The position numbers were made by a program, and so were the translations under genes. DNA of 64,000 nt from Himantopus leucocephalus (taxonomy: Eukaryota; Chordata; Aves; Charadriiformes; Recurvirostridae). Below are positions 13,201 to 25,216 of this stretch, one piece after another. Every line of letters starts with the position of its first letter. Position 1 is the stretch's first letter. Below the pieces are notes generated by a model. That model worked only from the letters and a program-made list of their open reading frames with translations, did no database searches and was not told the DNA's origin. Location: NCBI GenBank assembly GCA_003993805.1, contig RSEF01000004.1:69126468-69190467 (forward strand). The letters are read 5' to 3'.

Positions 13201-15524
13201 CCTTTTGAACTCAGAAGCGTAAATCAGTGCACGTTCTGGTCAGACAGTTAGTTTTAACATAAGGGGAACAGTTGGAAAAATGGCTTTTTGTGAAATAATC
13301 TTGCAATGATTTTATATTATTTCAAATATGAATGGTGCTTTATCAGATATTTCATGGTTGGAACTGGGATTGAATAGCTGGTGCAGATTTGAAAGCTTAG
13401 TGACAATTTCAATACTGATTTACGGTAAAAAAAAAAAGAAAATTTTTCAGAAAACTAGGTATCCATTTGTACATTCATTCACGCTTTTATCTTTGGATTA
13501 ACATGCAATATCCAGTTGGCTGAGATAGGATAACATGGTGCAAAGTAATTTGAAAAAGTGGCTGTATGATTCTTCAGTATTTTAGTGTTTACTTCATTTC
13601 CAGTGAATGGCAGAAATGCAACTTTTAAGGGAAGCTCAGAACAGGCTGAGTTCATGAAGTGGGGTACTGGCAGTGAAATGAACTGCTCTTTGCTTCATAT
13701 GGATTTAATCCATACTTACAGGAGAGTTCTTATTTTAGATTTACATTCCAGAACACTGCAACAAAGATGTCTGTTGCATATTCTTTATTAATTTTTCATG
13801 CGGAATTTGCGTAGGATATCAAAACCCAGGTCATATAATACACGTACTAAATTGCAGTGCAAAACAGTTATGAGAATGCAATCCTCAAGCAGGTTTTGGG
13901 GGCACATCATTTGTTTTAGAGCCCTATATAAGTGCCTAAATAAATGCTTGAATTTTCAGAGCTTCTGAGCAGACCCAATTTGCTTTGAAGTCATGGGAAA
14001 CTGCAGAATGATCTTGGCATACAGAAACTGATAAAGCTGAAGACAAAACTAACTTCATTTCCTGACTTAATTCAATTCTTCAGCCACAGGACTATCCTTT
14101 TGTTTGTCCTATCACACAATCAGAACCAAATGTATTAGATGGAAGTGAATTACCTGAATCAATTAAAAATGAAAGGTGTTTCACAATTCTCTTAATTGTG
14201 ACATGGCCTGCTCTATGGTTTTGTACTTTGCTGCCATTTCCTTGCTTATTAGGCTGGTTTGTGACAGCCTTCCTCGTACAAATTTCACTTTTTTTTTCTG
14301 CAAGAAATCCCATCGATTTGTAAAGAAAGGGTGGACAGTGTGGGTTTTACCAGTTTAAAATAGACAGTGTCATAGAATACACGCGTTAGAGGCGATAGAG
14401 GTGAGAGATTTACAGCTAATTCATTGATCTACTAAATGTGGTATAGAATACTTCCAGTACTTCATGGAGAGTAGCTGCACACGGCTTTTTTTAATGGAAA
14501 TATCTTCCCCAGAAAATGATGGAATTATCTCACTTACTGGTAATCTTATAGGCAGAAATAGATTGCAGTCTGTTGAAATAACGAAATGAGCAAGAGGCAT
14601 CAAAGTACTTTTTAAAATGGAGACTTAGAGAGAGGGTGAGAGGACATCGATGATAACCAAATGCTGGTGTGAAATCTGTCTTCGTGCGTAGAATAGTGAC
14701 CCAGGAGTGGCATTAGCAAATGTTACTGTTCAAGAGTGTCTTCATGGAGTGAGACAAAAAAAGCACTGCTGTTTTGTTGTCTTTGTGGATTCTATCTATG
14801 GCACTTGGTAATTTAGGGTTAGATGAATTTTGCGCTTTTAATCAGAGAGTCAATCTCATGCCTACTGTAAAGCAGAAATGTACGTTGCTACAAATAGCGA
14901 AGATAAATAAGCTTTTTCTCCATATATGTTACAAAACAACTGCATTAAAGGAATTGTATTCAGACTGTGAAGTCCACACCTGAAAAGTTAGAAAATGTCA
15001 AAGTGAAGACTGCAGCTGCACGTATGTGCGTAATCTCTTCCTTAGAGCATTCTGTCGGCTTACTAACGAGGATTCACATTGTGCATAAACATATAGTGCC
15101 AGATCCAGCTCTCCTAAATTCTCAACCTACATTGAGGTTTAGGCACTTGAATACTGCTAAATCCTACAGAGCGATCAAGCTGTCATCCATGCTAGCACTA
15201 CTTACCAGGTTTGGCTTGAAAATTCTTCGGTGCTTAAGCGACTAAAATGCTCAGAAGCATGTTGTTGGGGAAGAAATGTGCCTATTCTGTGTTCCACTGC
15301 CATCTAGGTTTACGGGGAGTGTTGCCTAAATTAGGTAATGGAGTGGCTTCTGAAGATGGAAGTTAAGCCTAGGAAAAGGGTTCCAGGTGTTTGTGGCTTG
15401 AGGAAGTTGGGACCTACATGTGTCACTGAAATGTAATTCTAGAAGGTAACTTCGCAACAAAAAAAGCGGAAGACATAGTATGGTACAATATGATATAAAA
15501 AGGCTGGAAAATTTGTTTTCCAGC
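10271..15524. other. Unique AT-rich DNA, no gene recognised
   Basis: About 5 kb with no supported gene, transposable element or RNA gene. The 110-codon frame at 10724-11056 is Lys/Phe/Leu-rich, as AT composition predicts. An A-rich run lies near 13427. Nothing else stands out. Confidence 0.6.
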
Positions 15525-15544
15525 GTGAAACTAGAAAAACATCC

Positions 15545-15612
15545 CATTTGTTTGGGATGACCAGATGGATGATTTACNAGCATTTGTTTGGGATGACCAG
15601 ATGGATGATTTA
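15545..15612 (+). repeat. 32-bp direct duplication around a single N
   Basis: Positions 15545-15576 and 15581-15612 are identical 32-mers, separated by C, a single N at 15578 and AG. The same arrangement occurs at two other single Ns in this window. This is best explained as two overlapping contig ends placed side by side with a one-base filler, not as a biological tandem duplication. Confidence 0.85.
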
Positions 15613-16439
15613 TGACTTGGACCACAGTTTACAGTGCCCAAAAAGCTGTCTATCATGCATATCTATTTTGAAATTGTAGTTTAAAAATCTATGGTGATTA
15701 CATAGCTGTATACATGTCAGGTAAAGTACCCGAGTTTAAAACATAAATAAACCAGCATGAAGCTGTGTGACTGAAGCTAATAGCATCTTTTCTTATTACA
15801 TGATTTGTGTAACATTTTGCGTTATTTAGACTAAAACAGACTGTGAAATAATATGCAGTGAAGAGTTAAAAGCAGATCTACATTAAAAAAAATATTGCAG
15901 ACTTGTGCGTCATATCTGTCAAAGTCTGCTTCTCCATGATGTCCCAAACTGGACAGCCAGAAGTTTTGAGTTCTACTTACTGAAATCTTGATTATTCTTT
16001 TTCTTCCCCTTCATTTCATTTTATTAATAATCGTAAAATGAACATTGCCAAAACAGAAGCTTGGGGTTTGTCTCTGGTTCCTTCATATGCATTTGTTCTT
16101 ACCGTTGAACAGTTTTTATTTTCCTGTCTGTTGTTTTCATACTCTTCCAAGTTCATGCCTTGCTGGTATGATTTTCTGTTAATTTTCTGCCCTGCTTCTC
16201 ATATCCTGGAAAAGTATGTTGCACCGCTTTTCCCCTTAGCTACCCTAACCTTCCATTTCACATCTCTGATAGATTTTAATTGCTTTTGGTGATATCTGAG
16301 TTCATTCTACAAAGCTCCTTACAAGGGATATTAATTGCAATAAAAAAATCCCAGTGTACCAGTTTGACATAATAATCTATAATGCTTGAATGGGCTTATA
16401 AAGAATGCTGAAAATATGAATGCTGGCATGACCTACATG

Positions 16440-16490
16440 TGAGACAAAAGCTATTCCCTTAGGGAATGGAGATAATTTGCTTTTGTCTCA
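16440..16490. repeat. Nested perfect hairpin (12-bp stem)
   Basis: TGAGACAAAAGC (16440-16451) pairs perfectly with GCTTTTGTCTCA (16479-16490). The 27-nt loop contains a second perfect inverted repeat, ATTCCC-TTA-GGGAAT (16453-16467). The outer arms are not AT-only, so chance is less likely than for most inverted repeats here. Possibilities are a structured RNA element, a short internally deleted DNA-transposon remnant or chance. Flanking complementarity does not clearly extend beyond the 12 bp. Confidence 0.75.
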
Positions 16491-16667
16491 TACATTATGC
16501 ATTTCCTCTTTTGCACCCCATTTCCATGAAAAATATTTTTTGTTATGTATCACAGAGTTGTTAAAGTTGTGAGTGGAGCATTAGGCTCAGTTTGTTGGGA
16601 AGTTAACATTCTGCTAGGATTTCTGCAGTCTTGGTTCTTTGTTTCCTGTTGCCTATTCATAATTTCC

Positions 16668-16681
16668 TTTTTTTTTTTTTT
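16668..16681 (+). repeat. T14 homopolymer
   Basis: Fourteen consecutive T. On the minus strand it is an A run, but no retroposed gene body is recognisable beside it. Confidence 0.9.
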
Positions 16682-18454
16682 GGTCTTTGGTGCTTTTCTC
16701 TGAGTAGTTTTCTGTTTCCTCCTTTATTCTTTGAAGAGCGAATGATGCTGTTGATTCCTTTGTGTTGGGGAAGATGCACAGAAATGGGAAACTATAAACA
16801 AAAAATATATAGTAAATGTTGCATTGGTGCAACCGTGCCAGTGATTAATAATTAGCCACATTATGTTAAAAATGCAAACTTTATTTGGTTCTCGCCGACC
16901 TCTCCAAAACTGATGGATTGATTCCTTGACAGGCAGAGAGCAGGGTTAGCCTCGTATAAAGTACTGCGTTGTCTCTTTGGACACTCTGCAGGATTTATGA
17001 GCAGAACTTGTAGTTAAGAGAATAGTTCAAGGTATGATGGATATTCAACCCTATAAGCAAGAAATCATCTTTGCCACAACACTCAAAGAAATCATCCCTT
17101 TATGACAACTGAGTTGGTAGGGATGGATTTTTCAGCTACTATACTGAGGATAAAAATACATAGATTAGCACTGTGCTAATTTGTTAATTTCTTCTCTAAT
17201 TCCTTGCATATTGCTTTCCTTTTTCTGATTGTAAAATAAAAGATGTTGGGGCATCATCTTTGAAGGCTGTAAATCTGTAATTCTGTATCCCCTGGTCTTC
17301 TGAATAGACATATATTTTTATGTATTAAACAATAGAGAACTAGGCAGTTTTCTAGATAGGAACATGCCACTGAGCTCTATAATGGAAGCGTAACATAGGT
17401 ACCTTCAGAAAGACAAACAAGAAACCTTCTATTTATTTAATAGAGAGTTTTGCTGAAGTGCCTCCAAATTAAGTTTTTAATTTAAAACCTCACCTATATC
17501 TCACCGCCTAGCATACTGCTATGAAAAATAATGCATGAAAAATAAAATACTACATAACAATTTAATAAGCTCGGCACACAAATGATATTCAGGTGAGCCA
17601 ACTCCTCTTGGATGTCTATCCAGTTTACTAATTGCTGTGTTACATATTTTATGGACAGTAATCTTTTTTTTAGAAAATTGTGTTTATGTTATATTTGTTC
17701 TTAGGTTATTTATCATTCATCATTTTGCAGACAGGATACCAGTATAACTGGTGTATATAACTGTGGACTGAAAGACATTAAGGATTTCATTTTTGTTCTA
17801 GTATTATTTGACAATATTCATCTGGATCTTTTATTTGCATATTTACATTTTTATATTAATAGGCAAGTACGTTTTTTTCAACTGTCAGCAGAGAGAGGTA
17901 TTCATGTCACTTTACCTTGTACAACCGTATTTATAGCATCTAATTTACCACAGAGGTATTGAGTTTGATCATTATTCAAATCACAGTGTGACTTGTTTTA
18001 CGGCAGAGGACCCAAATGGGTTGTTATTACAGTGCCATTGGCTAACATGCATGCTTTAAAATATATCGCTTGTGTATTAACCAGAACATGAGAGAAAACA
18101 CTGATCATTGGCTTGCTGTGTAAAAATACAGAAGCAGCAGCCTGACAGTGTGAGGAAAGAGCGAAATCAGCAGAGAGTGGCCTGTAAGGTTGTCAGACTC
18201 TGAATAATGCTTGAACAAGTGTGAAGCGGGAATATTGTTAGATGATGCATGTGATTTACGGGAGCCTTATGCCACTTATGGCATGGAAATATCGCTTTTC
18301 TATCAGATGAGTTACTGTGTGTGTCTAAACCCTGAATATCATTCATCTGCACCACACTGTGTTAACTGTGATGTGCTGTATTTCCTGCCTCAGAAATTCT
18401 GATGAATATTTTATATGGGTTTTTTTTGTTTGTTTTTGGTTGTAGAAGTTCAGG

Positions 18455-18470
18455 TTTTTTTTTTTTTTTT
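18455..18470 (+). repeat. T16 homopolymer
   Basis: Sixteen consecutive T preceded by a T/G-rich stretch (18419-18440). It is low complexity only. Confidence 0.9.
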
Positions 18471-19587
18471 GGTCTTTTAAGCATTGCCTATTCTGAGCTA
18501 ACTTTATGATTGGGATTATGTGAGAAAAGCTAATGGGGGAATAGCAGCCACTTTCCCTCTTGTGCGAATAACTGCAGTACGTACAGTGGCTAAACACGTT
18601 ATATTAGAGAAATTCTTTTCTTTAAGGGCTAATCCTGATTGGCAGTGCTAACCTCTAACAAGGCGTTAAATGCTACAGATTCCTGTTAACTTCAGTGGGA
18701 ATAGTATTTAAGCCTTTAAATTGCACTGGAGCACTGGATGCAGAAAATCTATGGTGTTTATGATCAGGAAGGCATATCACTGCTTTGTCCTTGTTACTGT
18801 TGAAGATGTGAAATTCTTATTGAAGGATGTATTCTGTTCCCACGGGTGTAATTCCAGTGTTGTGGTGGCTTTTTTTTAACTTGCTCAAGATTCTTGTTAC
18901 TGCATAATCAGTCATTTTAACTATGTGTTTCTGATGTATTTGTTTCTTTAGCTGTTGCGTATATCTGTTCCCTTGTGCTTTCTCACGCTTCTCCATATTG
19001 TTGAACATCCTCTTTCTTTTTATGCCTTGCTTGCTCTCATTCTTATTAAAAATTTGTCAACATTATTACAAGTAATCTATAATCCAGCCTTCTCTTCTTG
19101 CTCTTGGCAATTAAAACACAAAGGAAAAACAGACTCCATAAAAGAAAAAGGGCACAAAACAAATGATATGATATGATATACTCACTTGACAAGCAATCAC
19201 CTCTAAAGAAAAATATTCCCTCTATTGTTATCTCTTGTCCTTTCTTATTCCCCACCATGCCTGTTGTGATTATTTATGGTTATTATGACTTTCAAATCCT
19301 TCAGCTCCTGTCTACTTGAAAATAGGAGAGATTTTCAAAGGCACAAATGATGGATGCACACCCAGTTCTTAGAGAAAAGATTGATTTCTGCTCCTTACGG
19401 GTACACAAACAGCACGGGCATGTGCAACTCTTTCTCATTGTCAGGAGGGATTTTGCTGGTTCGAGACATTAAACTTCAAGAAGATCCCAATAGGAGAGGA
19501 TGGCCCCCCTATGTCTGTGATCAGTATCCTTTGTTAAAGGCAGTTTGTTACTATAGTGTGCCTATAAGTATCTGCTGTTTTGTTTGT

Positions 19588-20207
19588 GTAGGTGTTGTGG
19601 TTTAACCCCAGCCGGCAACTAAGCATCAGCAGTCGCTTGCTCACTCCCCCCTCAGTGGGATGGGGGAGGGAAATGGAAGAGTAAAAGTAAGGAAACGCAT
19701 GGATTGAGATAAAAACAGTTTAATAGGTAACGCAAGAGGCACACGTGCAGGCAAAGCAAAATAAGGAATTCATTCACTACTTCCCATGGGCCGGCAGGTG
19801 TTTAGAGCCATCCTCAGGAGAGCAGGGCTCCATCACGCCTAACAGTTACTTGGGAAGACCAATGCCATCACTCTGCATGTCTCCATCTTTCTTCTTCCTC
19901 TTCCTTCTTCTTCCCCCAGCTTGTATCGCTGACCATGACGTCATGTGGCATGGAATATCCCTTTGGTCAGTTGGGGTCAACTGTCCCGGCTGTGTCCCCT
20001 CCCAACTTCTTGTGTACCCCCAGCCTACTCGCTGGTGGGGTGGTGTGAGGAGCAGCAAAGGCCTTGACGCTGTGTAAGCACTGCTCAGCAGTAATTAAAA
20101 CATCCCTGTGTTATCAACATTGTTTTCAGCACAGGTCCAAAACATAGCCGTGTACAAGGTGCTATAAAGAAAATGAACTCTATCCCAGCCAAAACCAGCA
20201 CAGTGGG
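19588..20207 (+). mobile_element. Solo LTR, avian ERVL-like, with target-site duplication
   Basis: The element runs from TGTTGTGGTTTAACCCCAGC at 19593 to a terminal AACCAGCACA ending at 20202, about 610 bp with TG...CA termini. I recognise the family as a very abundant bird endogenous-retrovirus LTR. The flanks GTAGG (19588-19592) and GTGGG (20203-20207) form a 5-bp target-site duplication with one mismatch, a size typical of ERVL-like elements. Only one LTR is present and there is no internal gag or pol region, so it arose by recombination between two LTRs. Inside are a perfect CRE palindrome, a pyrimidine tract ending in CAG at 19917-19919 and an ATTAAA hexamer at 20094-20099. Open frames within it (19745-20077 +, 19846-20058 -) are not genes. 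The exact subfamily name is not determined. Confidence 0.93.
19936..19943. promoter_or_regulatory. Perfect CRE palindrome in the LTR
   Basis: TGACGTCA matches the consensus cAMP-response element bound by CREB/ATF factors. It lies in the central part of the LTR, where a U3 promoter/enhancer would be expected, 20-30 bp from an AT-poor remnant of a TATA-like segment. The CpG is intact, which is notable because methylated CpGs in old repeats tend to decay. Whether it is active here cannot be told from sequence. Confidence 0.6.
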
Positions 20208-21256
20208 CCCTACTGACAACAGTAGTGTGAGGGCAGGAACACAGTGTCTACCCATACAACTTTGTTTTTATGAGATATTACTACTGGATCTCAGTTTTGT
20301 TTTTAAGCCATTTGAACTACTACTCATATCTAGTCTACCTTCCTTTTTTCTGTGCTGTGGAGTAGTCTTACGGTTTCCCGGGTGAAATGCCTCATTCTAG
20401 TAAATCTAGCGCTGAACATAAACTCTAATTTGTTGTTGATGATGGTTAATAGGGTTACCTTAGGTGTTGTAAAGCATTGCCAGATGTGGAAGTTACAGTC
20501 CTAGGGTATATTTTGTTCAGCTCAGCTTGACTAGCCAAGTAGCGCTCAGCGCAGGACATAAGAACGAGGTTGGAGAGGTGGAAGGTGACTTTCAAGTTAC
20601 AATTATGTTGTCCTCATCTTGGATCAGTTAGGGCTGGTTTGCTCCCCAGAATTATCTGAAAGAGTTTCCAATCCACTTCTGGGTATCTTGTGGTCACTGG
20701 ATACCTTCTTGGAAAGCCATGAAACTTGCCCCATCAGTGTTGTCTTTTCTCCAGTCCTATTAAACGCAACTGGAAAGAACTGTTAATTTTCAAACTCAAA
20801 CCCAGGAGGTTTAATCATATGAGAAACTGAACAAATGGGAAGAAATGCAGTGGACAGTCACAGAACTGAATGTCTGAGAGCAGCTTGCCTTGAAATGATA
20901 TTTCCGTTTAGAGACATCCATTTCCAGAATGACTGTAACTGGAAAAGTCATACAATAGTAGGCACTATTAGTAAGTAGGTGGAGTAGAGCTACAACTTCA
21001 GAAAACATTATTCTGAAGAGCACCGTTACAGCCCTATGGCTAGGTGTACTTGAAGGTGGGTCACGGTGTGTATGTGTAAAGAAATGTCAGAGAGGAATAA
21101 ACCATCTGATATCTGACAGGAAAGGCTAAGAAGAACTGGAAATGATTTGACGTGTTGGAAGCTTTGTCTCAGACTGCATTAACACTAATCAGAAGTCATT
21201 TATACTACTGCCTTTACGCTGATTTCTTAAATATTTTAGTGTGTTACCATCATAGT
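20208..21256. other. Unique DNA, no gene recognised
   Basis: About 1 kb with no recognisable gene or repeat. Open frames at 20173-20385 + (overlapping the LTR edge) and 20811-21023 - show no family resemblance. Confidence 0.6.
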
Positions 21257-21293
21257 TGAAGTGAAAACGCTGTTNTGAAGTGAGAACGCTGTT
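21257..21293 (+). repeat. 18-bp direct duplication around a single N
   Basis: Positions 21257-21274 and 21276-21293 are 18-mers differing at one base (A/G), directly abutting a lone N at 21275. This matches the pattern at 15.58 and 21.90 kb and suggests an unmerged contig overlap. Confidence 0.8.
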
Positions 21294-21831
21294 TTTAACA
21301 TAACACCTGACAGCTCAGTTATTAGCAGCACTTACCGTCTGATTAGGTGGTTATAGTCCAGAAGGAAAATTACGGGTCATCAAATTTTTGACGGAATTCC
21401 TTACCTATACTGGCGATCATTGTTTTCGAGCCTGTTATCGTTGGTGTTACGTTTGTTGTTATGCTAGTTGCGGTGGTGCTGTGATTTGTATTAGTATAAA
21501 TCCAGCAATGCAAACCCGTAAATGTCATTTTTGTGTTTGTTCACGGGTGATTTATTACCTAAAGAGGGAATCATCATGTTTTTATCTATGTCCAGTACTT
21601 TTTATGAAGCAGAGAGAATGCAGTTATAGATTATTGTGAACTTCTATCCAATTCTGACTTAACGAAGAATGGAAGAAACCTTTTCTGCGTAAAATGCCTT
21701 GTAATATCCTAACGTGAGTTGCAAAATAATAGCAAAATAATTGTTCTGGAAAACTCAAAACCTGTCGCTTGTGAACATACAACCCTGAAAATTGGACCAG
21801 TTTTACTGATACACTTTAAATGCAATGAAAC

Positions 21832-21966
21832 TTTGGCCTATTTTTATTTATTTTCCATTTATACAACTTTGAAGACGCGTTTAATGTGCCGTTGGAACNT
21901 TTGGCCTATTTTTATTTATTTTCCATTTATACAACTTTGAAGATGCGCTTAATGTGCCGTTGGAAC
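21832..21966 (+). repeat. 67-bp direct duplication around a single N
   Basis: Positions 21832-21898 and 21900-21966 are 67-bp copies with two mismatches, separated only by the N at 21899. The short period, the abutting N and the recurrence elsewhere argue for a false duplication from assembly. The two mismatches may be allelic differences or read errors. Confidence 0.88.
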
Positions 21967-22438
21967 GGTATGGATTGTAGGAGAGAAGAAATCATAAGTA
22001 TACATACTGAAGAATCTGCTTTGACAGGAGTTTTCGTACCCAATATGTTCACTGTGTTTCTAGAGCAGGATACCGCAGCGCTGTTGATGTCCTTTGTTGA
22101 CTGAAGGGCATTTAGTTCGTAGTGGTGGGCAGTAACTCAGTGAATTGTCCCATTTGCTATGTCAACATTACTTCTCTGAGTAACCGTTCACCAGCAGGAC
22201 CGAAACAGTCACAATCTTGTCATGTTTGAAAAGGTTTGATCAGGGCAAGAACGTGCCCGTTGTGAAACATTTGGTTTAGCTCATGCTTGTATCCCCTTAA
22301 GGAACATTACCTGCTATGTGTAGACTTCATTTTACCTTCCCAGCTTTAACAACCTTTGGAGTCTGCCTCTGGCTGAAATGAGATTGTTATGGCTGTTATG
22401 TGGGAGGAACGTAAGGCTATCGGAATGTACCATCTGAC
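21967..22438. other. Unique DNA, no gene recognised
   Basis: I see no gene or repeat between the false duplication and the CR1 that starts at 22439. Confidence 0.6.
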
Positions 22439-22782
22439 GTCCAGTACCTAAAGGGGGCCTATAAGAAGGCTGGAGAGGGACTTTTTACGAGGGCATGTAG
22501 TGATAGGATGAGGGGTAACGGCTTCAAACTGGAAGAAGGTAGATTTAGATTAGCTATTAGGAAGAAATTCTTTACTGGTGAGGCACTGGCCCAGTACCTG
22601 GGCACTGGCCCAGGTTGCCCAGGGAAGTTGTGGCTGCCCCATCCCTGGAGGTGTTCAAGGCCAGGCTGGATGGGGCTGTGAGCAACCTGGGCTGGTGGGA
22701 GGTGTCCCTGCCCGTGGCAGGGGCGTTGGAACTAGATGATCTTCAAGGTCCCTTCCAACCTAAACCATTCTATGATTCTATA
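22439..22782 (+). mobile_element. CR1 LINE 3' end (about 344 bp), 5'-truncated
   Basis: The element starts abruptly at CCAGTACCTAAAGGGGG and ends with CCATTCTATGATTCTATA. It includes the part that translates as LPREVVAAPSLEVFKARLDGA-like sequence (the frame at 22615-22830 +), a familiar tail of CR1 copies in birds; reverse transcriptase and endonuclease regions are absent. A 19-bp unit beginning GGCACTGGCCCAG is tandemly duplicated at 22582-22613, while the related copy at 63.7 kb has only one, so the duplication happened in this copy or its source. It belongs to the same CR1 group as the 63669 copy, in opposite orientation. Confidence 0.97.
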
Positions 22783-25216
22783 ATGTCCATTTTAAAGAAT
22801 TCCCCGTACTTGGCCTGTATTCAATATTAAGTCGTCCTTCCTACTTGCCGTGTGACATATGTCATAGGCTGATGATATACTGCTTTCAGTCAACTAATTA
22901 GGTGTGTTTCCTCCTACTCCTCAGGTAGCCTGAGGTAGCCATAAACCAGCTCCTAGTAATTGGTGAAGGTGGTGCTGACAGCATAAAATATTTAGAAAAA
23001 GAGTGGTGTTCACACAGGTAGCAAAGCTTAAAAAATTGAGATTTTTAACAGTGTTATATCAATTCAATTTAGGCAGAGAGCTCCACGTTCATTCAAAGTA
23101 CTTTTTCACACTAATTGGAAACTCTTCAAAGGCTTAATTACCATTTTGAAATTACTTTTGTATCCTGGATAGACACTGAAATGCTAATATCTTCATAAGG
23201 ATATGCTTTGTAGATGAAGATCGTGTTTTCTAATATAGCAAATATAAAATACAGGGCAGTACTTCTTACAGATGTAAAAAAAGTCAGAAGGAAAACTAGT
23301 TCAGCATGATTTTATTACTGTCATTTCTGGTAATTTCCAGCGTGACAGGATCTTGCTATACCTTGACAGCACTATTTGCACACACCTCTGAGTGTTCAGA
23401 GAGGACAAGAGAAACAGGCAAAAATTTTGTTCGGGGGATGTGATGGCTCTTCCACAGTTTCAATCACTGAAGACTGAACTGAAATTGAGAATAATACCAA
23501 AAAAACCCCACCCCTGTGCATATGTGTGTGCTTTTGGTGAGAGGAGGAACAGCATCATAAAGTGTTGACTCTGAATCCAAAATATTTGAGGGTCGTTTTG
23601 CCTATGTGCTAAGCATCTGCAGCAAGGTCAAGCAGCTCTGTGTTTGAAGGAACAACTTTCTACCACCTGAGCTGAACGATTCATCTCTGTCATGACTGTA
23701 GCAGCTCAGGGTTGGGCGTAGCTGTGGTGTGGCTGGACTATTGTCCCGAGAGAGGAGTGTGGAGGAAATTATAACCATTTTAGGCCCGCTGTCCTTTCCT
23801 GATAAATCTGGCTATGGGCTCCTTCAAATCCGAGGTGTAGTTTTGCACCTGTCAAAAGAGGAGAGGGCACAACAGTGAATAATTATAGGTGGTGTAGATA
23901 AGGTATTTGTGCATGACTTTATGTGCTTCTCCGCTTTAGGATCCTTAGCGTAGGGTAGGTATGTTTTAATGGACACTTTGTTTATTTGAAATGGTCTGCA
24001 AATGATGATGCCTGTAGCCAGTAGTTTACAGATTACCTGGTGACTGTTTTCACAGAATACTGATCTCTCTCTTTTAAGAGAGATTTAGAATGATTTTTCA
24101 CACAAATTTTGGGCCAATCCCATTCTTTGGCTTTTGGATGTAGTCTGATTTTTCCTGCTAGTATGTCTTGATTAAACTTCGAAAAGAGTTGCTCTTCGTG
24201 AAATGGTTGGTAGATTGCACTGTAGTTGTACTGCAGCTGCACTGCAGTTAGTTAGAGTGATTTTTGAATCCTACAGCTGTTCATGCATTTTATTGACAGT
24301 TTTACCATGAGACTGAACATGGAGTCCTTTATGGTGTTTGTAGGAATGACTCTGTAATTACCATTGCAAAATGAGGTTTCAAAGTTTTTAGCTGATGGCA
24401 CCTTCAGAGTTTCTTTCTGGTAACCATAACCCCTCCCTGGTTAACATACAGATATGTGCAGTTGTGATGAGACGTGCTTGTTGGTGGCAATTCCATTTTT
24501 AAGGCATCTGTGTTTTTTTCCAAATGGAAGAGACAGTAGGCTTTCTGAAGGAGAAGAGAGAATCCAGCAGATACAGTTTGTTCCTTTTAGGGCTTCGTCA
24601 GAACCAGTTAGATCTTAATTGCTTTATTTGCACTGCTTAGCAATTTATTTAGCAGGTAAATTATCCTGGCCTTAATTGAAAGTTCTCAGAAAAATTTCCA
24701 AATCAAAGGAAATAAGCTTGAGTGAAGGGGTCTGAGTGTATAGAATTCCTTCACAAACAAAACAGAAAGTTTGGTGTTCTAATCTTGCTTTTGGGGTCAC
24801 AAACGGCCATATTCCAATACTTTTATTTCACAATGAGTATTACCTTACTCAGAAATTGTCATTTTTGGAGGTGGAGTAGGCAAACTCTTGAGATCAGTGA
24901 AAGTGATGAACTCTGGCAGAAAATGTATTCAAGTTCTAGGAAATTCAGCTGTTTCATTAACTATTTTTAGCTACTTCGTGACCTGTCCTAATTAAAAAAT
25001 ACATATTTATTAAACATACTTTGCAAACTGGGAAATGGATATTATTTGGCTGTCTAAATATAAATGTATCTAATCTCCTTCAGTGTCAAATGAAAGTTAG
25101 AGAACAGGAAGACCTGCAGGAATTGCTGTTGCTACAAACTGTTAAAAAAGTCTTCTCCCTGGAAATACCTTCTGCTGAGTAAAGCCTTTTTAATGAAGTT
25201 TCGGTTGCTTTAACAG

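Larger units (their letters stand above)
15613..19587. other. Unique AT-rich DNA, no gene recognised
   Basis: No supported gene. The stretch contains a nested hairpin at 16.44 kb, homopolymer T runs and a short TGATA repeat at 19163-19180. The open frame at 16038-16292 + is Phe/Leu-rich because of T-rich DNA and is not recognisable. Confidence 0.6.

Noticed and set aside
19745..20077. 110-codon frame
   Set aside because: It lies entirely within the solo LTR, which is non-coding regulatory DNA of an endogenous retrovirus.
21719..22104. Apparent peptide repeat in overlapping frames
   Set aside because: Produced by the 67-bp duplication around the single N at 21899, which is probably an assembly artefact.
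22615..22830. 71-codon frame with LPREVV-like tail
   Set aside because: It is part of the truncated CR1 at 22439-22782 and runs out into flanking DNA.
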